From Montifringilla adamsi (lineage: Eukaryota; Chordata; Aves; Passeriformes; Passeridae), in assembly GCA_017590115.1 (NCBI GenBank), contig JAGGNK010006448.1:14881860-14945859 (forward strand): a stretch of DNA of 64,000 nucleotides, in the 5' to 3' direction. The stretch's first letter is position 1, and the number at the start of each line of letters is the position of its first letter. The notes below the pieces were generated by a model. The model made no database searches and was not told where the DNA came from. It saw nothing but the letters and a program-made list of their open reading frames with translations. This document shows, one piece after another, positions 23,070 to 35,530 of this stretch. The position numbers and the translations under genes are program-made.

Positions 23070-25751
23070 ATTATTTGAAAACATCACTGCCTTGTTATTT
23101 ATCATGTTTCCAAACATTTAGGCATATATTGAGCAGCCAATGTCCAAATTTAAGAAATTCATGTGAGAGCTTGTTGAAAGCATTTTGAAAATAGAAATAT
23201 AATCAGATCATTCTTATCTACCTACTGAGTGATACTTTGAAAAAGCAGAAAAATTTGTAAGCCATGTTTTTCCTTTGCAAAGCCCATATTCTCCTTATCA
23301 TTATTCTTTATATATCCTGTGTTTACTAGTTCCTTTCTTTGCATAGGCTTTACCAATTAGATTTATACATATCAGTCAAATCCTTAGTTTTAAATATTTT
23401 TTCATATTTTCCTCCTTCTATTGCTCTGCCTATTGATTAAAGAAATAGGTTACACATGGTAGTAAAATCCTCATAGCTTCATATCAGAGTGCTCTAAAAA
23501 TTTGGTGAAATTTATTTTATTAGGTTCACTGTTCTTGCTTATACATACTTTTAGGTTTTTTTTAATCTCACTTAGGATAGATTCAGTTGGAAGTACTTCC
23601 TCAAATTCATGCTGCAAAATTAAGACCTGATATGAAAATCTTCTGAATTATCATTGTATTGAGCACAACTTTAGAAATTCGCTTCTTTATTCTGCAGTTT
23701 TCTCATGCAAACTTATTGTACGAGTGTTCCTCACATTCTTTCATCATCTGCTGATACCCTTCACTCTCTGACAAGCCCTCTGCTTTTGATATGTTTAAAA
23801 AGATTTCATTTTGAGCCTTTACAACTTAAATATACAGATTCTTGACATGCTTCATGACCTGACATTATGGGTTTAAATCTAAACTTCCAGGTTCATGCTC
23901 TATTGCATCTTTCATGGATGCAACTTGTATTTTTGAGGCCCATTTCGCCCATAAGTAAAGTCAATTTTAAGACTCATATATTCTACCATTTCAATTTTGT
24001 AATAATTATCTTTCTCACATATACATGAGAAAGTGAGCTTTGTCAATCTTTTTCTTCCTACAAGATACAGAACTAAAATATATTTTGATGATTGTGTCCA
24101 TCAAATACCAACTTGAAGGTTACTCTAAAAAGTGGCCAGAGAATTTTATTGTGCTCTCTAGAATACCCCTCATCCCCTCCAGCTGTCTGGTTGTAACTTC
24201 CAAAAGGTTTCACTGTTCCTTTTCTACACATGGTTTTCTTTCAGGAGAAATCTGAATGTATTGAGAAAGAGGAAGGGAAAGGAAGATGAAAAGATGTGGG
24301 AAGTTTTGAGATCTTACTGTACAGATGAAGCTTGAAAGATACATTTTGAACTAAAGCTAGAAGGATAGTCAAGATTAGAGCAGGAATTGCCTTTTTTCTT
24401 TGTGGTGTGTCTGATCCTCCAAGAAAAAGTAAATTATACTGTATAACAATCTAACACCCACAGCTTGACTTGAATTTTACCCAGTATACATAGAAGTCAT
24501 TGACGACTCTAATTATCTTTGTGTTTCAATCTTTGCAGCTCCCTGATTTCTCTTTGTATATCATACTTTATGCCTATAATAACAAGTTTGAAAGCAAAAA
24601 AAAAACCCCAGCACATAGTTATCTGGAGGTTTCTTGAATAATCTCTAGTAAGCTCTAATTCAACCCAGTTCTTTCTGTGTATGAGATAATTTCAGAAGTA
24701 CCCACATCCTGAGTTCTTATTTCTACTGCAGAACATATACTAAAGAAGGAATTCTTTGACATATGAATTAATCTGAACAGTATTTTCTTCCTCAAGCTGT
24801 TCTAAATAGCATAAAACACTACAGACAATATATGAGGAAGAAAAACTGCTTAAGACAAGCATTTGTTATTACTATATTTATTAGTGTTCATATTAAAATA
24901 TTCAACTAATCAATCAAATGAAAACTTCATCTTTTTCATTGTAGTCATTAGGTCAGTCTATCAGGGCTCTGTTGGAAAACAAACATATTCTCTTTTTCAG
25001 TGAAAGGCACTTGGAATTTCCAACTTTCTATTTTAGCACATTATTTTCTCTTTTATTATTTCTCTGACGCCAGGAAGTTGTGAGTTCATTTGATTTATTT
25101 TGAAGTATGTAACAGAACACACACTTTTATTATAAATATAAAACCTCAGAAATAGCCATCTAGTACCTATGGTGAAGACACATAGTAAGTTTCCAATTTC
25201 TCGAACTAAATTCCATATTTTCTTCAGATAGTGTCAGGTTTTTTTCCTTTTGGATTCCTATTGTTTCTTTGCTATTTTACTTTGCTAACTTTTTTTAGTG
25301 TTTACCATGTTGTCTTTCCATTTTTGATTTCATATGAAATAACATTCACTTTCTTCTCCATCAGAATCATTTAATAGATCACAGCATGTAACGAATCATA
25401 AGAAAGGCAGATTTCATTACAATTAAAAATAAAATAAAATATCTAAAAATATTAAGATTTGGATTTATTTTTTAATAAATATTTAAAACTCCTCTTCAAA
25501 ACAATCATTTTGCTGGAAGTCTGCAGCTAATCCTTTACAAGGACATTCAAAACAAAATATTTGCTGGTAAGAAGTGGAGTTAAGAAATTATATTACAGTG
25601 GCTCTGCATGAACTTACTATGTTAGGTATTAAACTGTGATCAAAGATAGTAAAAAGACCCTAAAGACCTTACAAAGCAAGACAGTGGTGCCCAGTGTGTC
25701 AAACAACATGAGAGTAAACATGTAACTGGTTTTTATTATTCTAGAATAATA

Positions 25752-26020
25752 GCAACACAGAATCATTAAGGTTGGGGAAAAAACCCAAAATCATTGAATC
25801 TGGTCTTTTAACAAACGTCACTTTGTCAACTAAACCACAGCCCTAAGTGTTACATTCAATTGTTTCTTGAACATGTCCAGGGATGGTGACTCCACCACTC
25901 CCTGGGGAGCTCATTCTAACACCTAACCAACCTTCAGTGAGAAAAGTCTTCTCCATGTCCAACCTGAAGCTCCCCTGGAACAGCTTAAGGACATTTCCTC
26001 TTGTCCACCAGTTGCCTTAT
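25752..26020 (-). mobile_element. CR1 LINE 3' UTR fragment, minus orientation
   Basis: Read on the plus strand, the segment begins with acagaatcattaaggttggg, the reverse complement of a CR1 3' end. It continues through aaccacagccctaagtg, acatgtccagggatggtgac, tccaccactccctggggagc, cttctccatgtccaacctga and cctcttgtcc, blocks known from the CR1 3' untranslated region. No ORF2 coding sequence is retained, so it is strongly 5' truncated, as is typical of CR1 insertions. No target duplication is visible, which also fits CR1. Confidence 0.85.
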
Positions 26021-27285
26021 CTGTTAAACCTAACACATCTAAATTATTTGAAACTGACATTTCTCCTGTTCAGCAGGTATGAATAATCAATGTTCTTTTG
26101 ATACCAGCAGAGGAATGAGTCTTACAGAAAACTTAGATGTCGATAAAGTGAATCTTCATAAATACAGTTTGGGATCACTACATGCATAAGAAGCAGTGCG
26201 AGAAAAAAGTTTAACAACAGTGTTAAGTATTTTTTTTTTTATTTTATAGTAAATTTGGCACAAAAATAAATGGAGTGTCATTGTTAATAAGAAATTCAAC
26301 CCATTTCCAGTTACTAATTTCTGTAATCAATTTCTAATTGAGCTAAGGAAAAATCAATACATGGGGCTTGATTTTCTAAGGGATGATAATGTCATATGAC
26401 ATATTTGCTGTAGTATCTCGTATAATATTATGTGAGTACAAAGGGAAGAAAAATTATCCATATGATTACAAGTAGGAGCTGGTCCAGCAGAGATATACTG
26501 AACAGAGAAATTTGGTAACAATTACACTATGGTTAAAGCTCAAGATTTTAACCTTCCTTAAAATAGGTAAGGATTTTTTTCTTTCTCAGGACTGAGAAGA
26601 TTCAAGTGTCAGAAGTATCATTTTATGCAAAAGTAAAAGTAAAAAGAGAGGAAACACATAAGTTACATTTTTTTCAGACTTAAAAATTAATTTAGTTCTT
26701 AATTCACTATTTACACAAAAATGAGTAAAATCAGAAAATTATGACATAGGAATCATGAAATTATTGACTACTCATCCCTGTTCCCTTATATACACAGAAC
26801 ACAGTGTATATTTGAGATAGATTAAAATGTCTGTGGAAAAAATAGTGAGGTGGTCATTGTTTCCAGTTCTGTCTTCCATCAGCCACATCTCAATCCTTGC
26901 ATACTTTTTTTTTTCTCATCAGGAGAACAGTGGCTGCTGGGAAGGCTCCCAGGAAATTTTTGTGAGACAAGAAATTTAATAGGACCTACTACAGCAGATT
27001 AGTGAGAGAGCAAGGGGAGGAAAGATTACGTTTCTCAGACTAATATAGTGACAGGAAAGACATATCAGTCAAAGAATAATAGCAGTACAGTAAGCATAAT
27101 CTCACTATTCAAAGAAGCATCCAACTACTTGAGGCTGAAGCAACACATACCAGTTTTACATATTTTCCAGAAGCTTCATCTCTTGGTCTCTGATTGACCT
27201 CACTAATTTTCTTTTATAGGATCCTATGAAGGGATTTTATAGGTGAGTATCCAATAAATGATATGAATATCCTATAAATAATCCA
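26021..27285. other. AT-rich unique DNA between CR1 copies
   Basis: No gene or recognised repeat apart from T and A runs (for example 26,229-26,240 and 26,906-26,915). Confidence 0.5.
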
Positions 27286-27425
27286 ATCACAGAATTGCTT
27301 GGACTGGAAAGGACTTCATGATGACTCTAACTCAACCTGTTGGTCAGCAGAGTCAGGTCTGAGGTGACATCTAATTACTCAGGGCTTTGTCCAGTTTGGT
27401 TGTCAGTGGAGGACACAGTACCCAA
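27286..27425 (-). mobile_element. CR1 LINE 3' tail, minus orientation
   Basis: Plus-strand text aatcacagaattgcttggac followed by tggaaaggacttcatgatga is the reverse complement of the CR1 terminus. Further weaker agreement (ctcaacctg, aggtctgag) runs to about 27,425. The remaining pyrimidine-rich stretch to about 27,490 is uncertain. It lies 1.3 kb from another minus-strand copy and about 0.8 kb from a plus-strand copy. Confidence 0.75.
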
Positions 27426-28194
27426 GCCTAAGCAGCCTCCCTATATAGTCTGAAGTCTCTCTGACTTTGTCCAGCCCTCCTCTTCCTCCCTGAATTCCCT
27501 TTGGCAGCATGAAAAAAATTAATTTTTCTCTATAGGGTGCAGAAATGACATAATGTATGTAGCTCAGTAAGTCACAACTGGTTTTCATAATATTAGAGGT
27601 AGAAAAAAGGTGATTATCACATTGGGTCAATTCACATTACAGTATTTTTTTCAGAAATTATTGGACAACTTTATATGAGCTTGTTATCTAAGTTCTCATT
27701 ATACCCGAAAGAGAAAAAGCAGAGCATGTATCATCTCCCATTCATGTACTGTAGATGATTGAAATGGGTCAGTCTAATTGTCATTGAGTATATTTTCCAG
27801 TTGATACATTGCTTGAAATTTGCTATGAAACTTAGCACAAGTTATTTCATGTTTAACTAAAATTTGTGTCTGTTGCTTAGTGCAGTTTATAAAAATGAAC
27901 TTCATTAACGTTGTAGACCTGCTATTCAAGTGCACCTCAATGAAATTTTCCCAAGACAGGATGGTCAAGGTTACTCCTCTTTTGCCAGTCACATTTGTTT
28001 CAATGTATTTGCTGGTGAGGTCACTTCTGAGACCACCTGACTCTATATTTTATATATATATATATATATACATACATACATACATATATATATATATATC
28101 TCCAGGATATCTGAACAGTCATGGCACTCAGAGGAAGTCCTGGCTGACTGGTAAAAGGGAAACATAATAAATATTTTTAAAAACTGAAGAAAAG
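27426..28194. other. AT-rich unique DNA with a TA/CATA microsatellite
   Basis: No gene recognised. The 95-codon frame at 27880-28167 runs through the microsatellite and encodes a tyrosine/isoleucine repeat there, which marks it as spurious. Confidence 0.55.
28050..28099. repeat. Compound (TA)n(CATA)n(TA)n microsatellite
   Basis: About ten TA units, three CATA units and a further run of TA units in 50 bp. It ends about 95 bp before the first recognisable base of the CR1 copy that follows. Confidence 0.95.
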
Positions 28195-28202
28195 AAAACC
28201 TT

Positions 28203-28800
28203 GGGACCAGTATTATTTAATATCTTCATTAATTACATAAATGAAGAAATTGAATGCACCCTCAGCAAATTTGCAGATGTCACCAAGCTGAGTTGTCACA
28301 TTTGAAGGATGTGACACCATCCAGAGGGACCTGGACAGGCTTGAGAAGTGGTCCATGGGAATCTCATGAGTTTTAACAGGACCAAGTGCAAGGTGCTACA
28401 CCTGGGTTGGGGCAGTCCCTGGTATCAACACTGACTGTGGGATGAACAGACCAAGAGCAGCCCAGCCCAGAAGGACTTAGGGGTACTGGTGGATGAGAGG
28501 ATGGACATGATCTGTCAATGTGATCCCATGGACCAGAAGGCCAAATGTATCCTGGGCTGCACCAAACGCAGTGTAGCCAGCAGGTCAGGGAAGGTGACAC
28601 TGCCCCTCTACTCTGCTATGGTAAGACCTCATCTGTAGGGCTGCATCCATCTCTGGGGTACCCCAGCTCAGGAAGGACATGGACCTGTTGGAGCACATCC
28701 AGAGACGTGCTCATATGTGCTCATATGTTCCTCATAGGATCAAAATGATCCTATGAGGAAAGGCTGAGAAAATTGGGATTGTTCAGCGTAGGGAAGAGAA
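28203..28800 (+). pseudogene. CR1 ORF2 reverse-transcriptase C-terminal remnant
   Basis: The frame beginning near 28,203 reads GPVLFNIFINYINEEIE, then CTLSKFADVTKLS. In CR1-family and other reverse transcriptases the catalytic box here is FADD (YxDD class). In this copy the second aspartate codon is gtc, valine, so the active site is lost. Downstream the frame breaks several times but conserved words of the C-terminal part persist. The product would be inactive and no start is present, so this is a dead LINE coding fragment. Confidence 0.88.
28728..28760. repeat. Perfect 15-bp fold-back with 3-nt loop inside CR1
   Basis: ttcctcataggatca (28728-28742) and tgatcctatgaggaa (28746-28760) are exact reverse complements with aaa between them. 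The right arm is the normal CR1 sequence leading into aggctgag. The left arm is an inverted copy that replaces or adds to what CR1 has here. Just upstream gtgctcatat is duplicated in tandem (28707-28716, 28717-28726). Confidence 0.95.
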
Positions 28801-29165
28801 GGCTTTGGGGTGACTGAATTGTGTCCTTCCAGCACCTGAAGAGAGCCTACAGGAAAGGTGGGGCAGGACTATTTACAAGAGCATGTAATATCAAATGGGT
28901 TCAAAGGGGTAATTAGCTCAAATTGAATGAGGGTAGGTTTTGATTAGATATGAGGAAAGAATTCTTTACTGTAAGGGTGGTGAGGCACTCGAATGGTGGC
29001 CCAGAGAAATTGTGGGTGTCCCACCCCTGGAATTCTTCAAGACTTGGCTGGATGGGGCTGAGAAACTTCGTCCAGTGGAAGGTGTTCCTGTCCATGTCAG
29101 GGGGGTTGGAGCTAGATGATCTTCAAGGTCCTGTTCCAACTCAAACCACCCTATGATTCTATAAT

Positions 29166-32100
29166 ATACAAAGCGCAAGGCTGCTATAGCACAGCAAAAA
29201 TTAAAACATGCCAATTCTTAAATTTTTGAGAGTATGGAAGAATGAACTACCATTCTTGGGAAGAATTTTTTTCTGTTTAGCATTTAAACAGGGATATCTG
29301 TTTTTTTGTTGTTTTTTTTTTGTTTTTTTTTTTTTTTTTAATACAGAGATATTGATGAAGGAGGGAATGTATTAGTTTATTGGTTAAGAATTTATTGGTT
29401 TATTTCCACATGACATTTATTTTGATTTATCTTTCAAATGTGATTCTCTGATTGGATAGAAATGACAATTCTGATACTATTGCTTTGTGGTTAAAGCTTA
29501 ATATGTTGTTACTATTTTTTTCAAATTCCTCTTTTGTTTCCCAAGTGCTCATTCAATTGAAAAAGTTCGGGAAGCAAATTTTTGAAAATATTTTTCATCT
29601 AATATTTCAACATCACATTGCTGTGCAATTTGCCTATTAAAATAATTTAGATGCCAAGAGAGTATTGTCATTTTAACAAGTGATTGATAATAGCTTGTAG
29701 ACAGCTTTAAGATTAGTGAAGATGAAGACAGTTAAATTGTCAATGGCCATGACACGAACTTCAAATCAAGCAAGTATTATGGAAATATTAAAGTATTTTG
29801 GCTGAATTAGTGATGGGAGTAATAAAATAAAATGTGAGTTTAATCAGTTGGGGCATGAAGACAGCCTCACAGTCATGAAGGCACAGAAAACACTTCAGAG
29901 CATAGGTGAGTCACCCTGTGACTCATGGTTTTTGTGACCTTTTAAGACAGGTCTGCTTGAATGGTACTTTATAGATATGATGTACATTTTGCATGTGAAA
30001 AAAAGATCTTTGAATCTTGATTACATCAACTAACAGAAAAGGAAATGCTTTGACATCCCAGATCTCTTTAACAAAAGCTTGCATAGAAAACCCCTACAAA
30101 ACAGTCAAAATCAACCCCCATAACAACCAAAAAAACCCCCAAAACAAACACAAACCCTTACTACTAATAAATTAAAATTTCTGCAGTCTGGAGTTTGGAC
30201 CATATATTTCCTGTTCTAAAAAGTCTGCATTATTGTCATTTAAGTCCTCTGAGCTAGGAACTTGGCACTGCTTTTCAACAGGGGTGAATAAAAAGAATAC
30301 AGAAACTAAATGATCTCTTCAAGTTTCTCCTATCTTTTCTAAGAACTCTTAGTTTGACATACTCTACTATGTTGAAATCAATATGATTGAAACATTTTGA
30401 CCCACAGATGGGTCAGAATAAAAAACATACATATGCAATCAGTTGGCTAGTAAATTTTAACCACAGTTGAGATGTCCTGACTCAATCACTAATTCATATC
30501 CCCATGTACTGAGGCCAGCAACTGAAAATTTTGAAATCTAATGCATGTCTTTAAAATATTTAATCCTTAAACACTTTCAATATCTACCTTGAATGTGAAA
30601 GACAATAATCAAACAAAGGCTCTACAAATATGGTCAAATATACATTTACTGAAAATATAAGAAAGTGCATATTCATTGAGGTTCAGTAAGGACATAGTAT
30701 TACTTTGTTGTTTTTCTTTTCAGAAATTGAGTGACAATTCCCCTGAGGAAAACAAGGTAGTTCAAAATAGCATTTAACAAGCCAGTAAATAAACAGAACT
30801 ACTGCCTTGCTTCATGTGGAAATTAGTCTATTAGATATGCAGGCAACATGATTTCCATGGTTACAAATGACCTGCAAATGTCTTAAATTATCCAGTCATC
30901 ACGAACAACAAGCCTACTAAATAATTATACTAAAATGCAAGAACTGATTCCAACAGTATTTTTGAAGTGAAATTCTCCCAGAGAGAGGAGTTTTTTTACC
31001 TCGTAAAAAGTTGCCCCACTATTTCAATTTAAGCTCAACAATGGCTTTCCTTGACACAGTTTACCATGAACAATTTCATTTTAAATAACATTATTTTATC
31101 CATAATTTTAATATTATAGAAGAACAGTAAGCAACTGGGCAGGATGGGAGGTCTGTTTTTTTGAGTACAAAGTGAAAATTCATTTAATATAGATTTTAAT
31201 GTTTCTTGTTCCAAGAACACAATGTATATTAGCCTAATGCACTTCTATTTCTGGTGTTTTCTACAGCTAATAGTCACAATTTTCCATGAAGCTGTTTGCT
31301 TATATTAAGTTCAGTTTGTGTAACTAAAGGGAACAAAACAAGCAAAAAATATATGGTATTTGAATGATCACTCTTCATCACATAGGAGCTACAAATATGT
31401 CTTCAGAAATTTGCTCAGAATTTTCTAAGTCTGATGTAAATCTAGAACTGTTCTGAAGTGGCAACAGGAAAAACTCTTCATGGTCTCTAACATTAGATTG
31501 ATATATGTATGCAGTGACAGCTATGGAATATATATTTCATCATCATAATTTTTAATGAAGTGGTAAGTCTGCTTTATTATCTTGACCTAAAGACAGAGCA
31601 AAACCATTTTGCTAATGACTGATTCTTTGTATACTACTTTTCATTGTAATTAATCCCAAATGCTTATCAAGGTCAGTCCTCCCTTTATGTTTTTGCTATA
31701 AAACACTGTAACTCCATTAACCTCATTTTTCCTCTTTTTGGGATCCTTAATCAGCAAACAGCTGCAAACTTGAGTTATTTTATCAGCAAACTTCCATAAC
31801 TTTTCCACAGGCGCATAATATTTAATGATTTTAAAGCCTCAGCACCTTCCAATTTTTGCTGTATGAGGAATATTGCTTTCATTTAAGGATACTGCTGCAG
31901 ATACAAACTAAGTTTGTATCCCTTACTAATGAAAAGAGATGGTTTGGTTCCACAGTAAACTTTAGCTCTAAATTTGAAGGAAGGTCAAAGAAGATGAAAT
32001 GTTTTACAATGTGAAATTCCTGGGGCATGACTTGAGTGTTAGATGGAAGTAAAAGTATTCATTTTAAATTAATTGCCAGTTGAATTCACTGTGATTTAAG

Positions 32101-34389
32101 AAAACAATATGATAATATTTTGGTCTCGTTGTCTAAATTTCATTTAAATCTCTTTAACTTGCCCTATTTTATAACTGTGTTACATTTTTAATCAATATCA
32201 GAAATATGAAAATTAAGGGTTTTATCTCACATTTTATAACACAATCTTTCTTTTTGCCAGTCTTTGTTATTTTCGCCTTTTCAAATTGCCCTTTTAAGAG
32301 AATGTACTCTCTTTCTCAATTTTACTTGGGAAATAGTACCTTCCATGTGAAATTTTTCACTGTATCCTCGTCAAAACTTATTCTTGCTTTTATTTTTTTT
32401 TCCTTAAAGCTGAATCATTTTTTCAAAAAATGTTATTCTAGCAGTTTAGCCTTTCAGTATTGTTTTCCATGTCAGTATCCTTTTCCCTTAATCCTAGGAA
32501 CTTTTATAAATCATGTTTTTCTGTGCATTCATCAAAATGAGGGGAAAAGGCAATTGGAAAAAAAAAAACAAATAACACTACATGGCTCCTGTTCTAGTTG
32601 TCTAAGTTGCCACTGATGAACTGATCCAAAGTTTGCAATGTTGTGATTCTGTATAATGCCTAACATGATGCTACTCTTATCTTCCAAAAAAACCTTCAGT
32701 ATCCCTGGTATATGCTGGAAATTACATGTATTTGTATTTCTCTGGACTTATCCAAAAGACTTATTATATTTATTAAACTTATTGCATGTATTTCTGCTAT
32801 TTAAATAAGCTTTAAAATAGCTTAGAGGTACAGCATATTCATTTACCCTTTGACCTGAGTCCCTACTTCCCACTTTTTCCTATTTAACACATAAAAGGAA
32901 ATAGAAATTTTACTTCTCTAACTGTATAATCTATAATATATGTATTTTCTATATAGTCTATCACACCTTCTATGTATTCTTTTTCTTCTCTGTTATGCAG
33001 GTTGAGAGAGGCAGTATTTTAATAATTTCAACTTAAGCTTTACTAATTTTATCTTTATGTAATGCCCAAGTACTTGATGTACACCTTTTCTATTTCCCTT
33101 TCTCATTCTTATTCACTGATCTCAACTATTCAACAGCATTACTGCAAAATGTTGACTTTCACAGTCCTTGGAGTAATGAAGGAAGCTGCTGTTTGATTTT
33201 TCAAAAGGGATGCTTTTACTCATCATAGGGTCTGCTTCTGAGAAAGCCATGTCTGATATTCTTAGAACCTAGAGATCTGCTATCTTTCTTCTAGTGACTA
33301 TGGTTTCAAACTACAACTTTTGTTCTTTTTTTAAAGGGACATATTTATTTACTGTTATTTTTTATCGCAAAGACTGGTTGAGGTGAGGGTCTTTCACTGA
33401 AAACCACATTTTTATGCTTAACATCTGCAGTAGATGTAATCATAAATAAGGTCATATCTGACTCAGACTCAGAAATAACATTCTGAAGTTTTTGCACTAT
33501 ATTTCAACAGAGGTTTGCCACTCTAAAATCTGTCTCTATGATATGTTTCATCGAATTAGTCATCTTTGTTTTGACCAACAGTGAGAACATTGCTCTGATT
33601 ATTCTATCTTTCAATTATAATGAGGATATATAAAGCAGTTTTACAACATGTCTAAAAGGAAGATGTCAGAGCTCAATCACTCCTAATGGACCTTTTACCC
33701 AAAGTAATTTGATTTCTGTTTGTTTGGTCTCAATCAAAATTCAATTATACACTGCATACAGTAAGACTACAGCTGTTTGAATTATGTATGTTTTTAATGT
33801 AAAGGAAAAATGTCTAGAACATGAAGTTAATTGAGCTTTCCCACTGAAGAATGCCTAAGAATTACTGAGAGAGGAGGATGGAAGTCAGAGTTTTAACACT
33901 TCATTGAAGCAAAGAGTTGTTCATTACTCTATTCACTTCTAAATGTGAACAAATACTACAACAAAGACATATTTTCTTGTCTACGGAAGGGAAAGAAACT
34001 TTATTCTAATTAATGGTTGACTAGACTGCTTCCTGCTTAACAAGAAAGAAAATAAATCTGGGGGATGAAATGTTAAGCTAGTCTATAACTTTTGAAATAC
34101 TTCAGAGTAAAGATTGACTATTAAACCACATATAGTCCACTAAAAGAAAGAAAATATACTGTGCAATTGCTGTATAGTTTATTAAGATAGAGCAAGGCTG
34201 ATGAATATCATAGACAGGACTTTTTATGTAACCTTAGGATTTTTCTAAAGATTTATCACTAAGTTGTCTATTTAGATACTGTCAATATTTGCATATTTAT
34301 TGTAAGCTGGCTTGGAGAAGGCATAATTTACAGCGATAGGAAAGCAATAAAACATTCAATCAATTTTATTTTGAAAATGAAGAAAATAT
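29166..34389. other. AT-rich unique DNA, no gene recognised
   Basis: It contains a T-rich run at 29,301-29,339 and an A/C-rich patch at 30,100-30,165. A pyrimidine-rich stretch from 32,206 to 32,616 is open for 136 codons but looks compositional. No interspersed repeat was recognised between the two CR1 copies that bound it. Confidence 0.5.
29301..29339 (+). repeat. Poly-T tract with G interruptions
   Basis: Thirty-nine bases of T interrupted by three single G residues; simple low-complexity sequence. Confidence 0.9.
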
Positions 34390-34950
34390 GAACTGGATGA
34401 ACAGATCATTGGATGGGTTAAATGTTGGTTGGAGAAGGGGGCTAAAAGGGTAGCTGTTGTTGGCTTAATATTTGGTTGGCAGCCAAATAAACAGCTCAAG
34501 GGTCAATGCTGGACTGCTATTATTCAATTCTCATCTGAATTATGAAACAGTCTGCACCCTCAGCACCTTTTCAAATGATACTAAATTAGGATAAAAAATT
34601 GGAGTGCCAAATTACGGAGTTCAGTCCACTGGGACTGTGATAAACTTTGTAACTGGGGCCAGCAGAAAATGTGAGAAATTCAGTAATAAGAGATGCAAAA
34701 TTCTGCAAAGGAAGTGATAAATGTATAAAAATCCCATTAATTACTACTGGGAAACAACTGACTGAAAGGTATGATGAGAAAGAATCGGGTTATTCACATT
34801 AACTATCAGTGTTCTGCACTCATGAGCATGTCAAAATCATAGTGGGTTGAAAGAGAAAGAGTGTGTTCAGCAGAGGGAAGTTAATGTCTTCCCTTTCAGC
34901 ACTGGAGAGGCCAGAGGTTTGTGCATCACTAGTACTTGGACTCCAATTTA
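34390..34950 (+). mobile_element. Old, diverged CR1 ORF2 fragment, plus orientation
   Basis: Words in CR1 order persist with many changes: tggatgggtt, agctcaagggtcaatgctgg, ctgcaccctcagcacctttt, actggggccagcagaaaatg, agatgcaaaattctgc and cactggagaggccagagg. The level of decay is clearly greater than in the 28.2-kb copy, so it is an older insertion or belongs to an older subfamily. The 3' untranslated region and terminal octamer are not present, so it is broken at its 3' side as well. Limits are approximate. Confidence 0.65.
34559..34606 (+). pseudogene. CR1 reverse-transcriptase catalytic-box remnant (FSND)
   Basis: In frame the sequence reads TLSTFSNDTKLG at the place where CR1 has FADDTKLG. 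The first catalytic aspartate is now asparagine and the preceding alanine is serine, so activity is lost. Flanking frames are broken by indels. Confidence 0.6.
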
Positions 34951-35384
34951 GTTTGTCTTCAAACAGGTCAGGCTGGAAATAAAGTTTTTATATTTTAAAT
35001 TTTCTTTTCTTTATTTTCTCCCTTTCTCTTAATTTTATCCCATTTTTCAAATCTGTGTGGGCTAAAATCCTGCTTGCACAAGAGAGAGTACTACTCTTCA
35101 TCCACAAAGCAGGGAAAGCTCTCAGATTGTGTAGGTTAACAGCCACCAAACCCTCATGATATGTGAGGTTCACCCTACACCCACACTTCCTTTTGATGAA
35201 CAAAGTGGAGAACTCTTAACCCATTGTTTTATACATGCCATCAGGACCTTTCAGGCCTGAGTGGAATGGACATAACATGGGCTAATTATAAAATTTAAAA
35301 TGTATCTTCTTATTTGAACTTCATTCCCTTCCTCACTTTTTTCACAACACATGTATGTATAAATAGTTATATAAATCTTTATCC

Positions 35385-35530
35385 ATTTTATATACTACAT
35401 TTTTATAATTTTATATTTTATTATTTATTTTTTATATTTGTTATATAATTTATAAATTCTATTTATATATTTATATATACTTACATTATTTGCATATTAT
35501 ATACACACCTATATATATTTGTATATCTTT
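35385..35530. repeat. Extremely AT-rich low-complexity tract
   Basis: Nearly pure A/T with repeated tatat, ttata and attta words over about 145 bp. It could unwind easily, but no origin or attachment function is shown. Confidence 0.8.

Larger units (their letters stand above)
21279..25751. other. AT-rich unique DNA with small structures
   Basis: No gene recognised. The stretch from about 22,880 to 24,020 is notably T-rich on the plus strand. It holds a 9-bp hairpin at 21,384-21,407 and a 19-bp tandem repeat at 23,025-23,069. Confidence 0.5.
28195..29165 (+). mobile_element. 5'-truncated CR1 LINE with ORF2 end and 3' UTR
   Basis: This is the best-preserved CR1 3' end in the window. It opens inside the reverse transcriptase and runs through the ORF2 C-terminal region (words such as agcccagaaggacttagggg and gtgtagccagcaggtcaggg). 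It continues through the atgaggaaaggctgag block and the 3' untranslated region, ending with gtcctgttccaactcaaacc and the terminal ctatgattctataat. The reading frame is broken in several places. An inserted perfect 15-bp fold-back lies at 28,728-28,760 and a 10-bp tandem duplication at 28,707-28,726. No flanking target duplication is obvious. Confidence 0.92.

Noticed and set aside
30100..30165. A/C-rich patch that looks like bird mitochondrial light-strand text
   Set aside because: It is short and low-complexity (caacc, aaaacc and aaacaaac words) and does not extend into recognisable mitochondrial gene sequence on either side.
32206..32616. 136-codon plus-strand open frame, one of the longest here
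   Set aside because: The sequence is T/C-rich, giving a phenylalanine-, leucine- and serine-rich product without a domain or a plausible signal-peptide gene context; it fits compositional chance.
32640..32660. tgttgtgattctgtataatg as a CR1 terminus
   Set aside because: The upstream sequence has no CR1 tail pattern; a single octamer is expected by chance in 64 kb.
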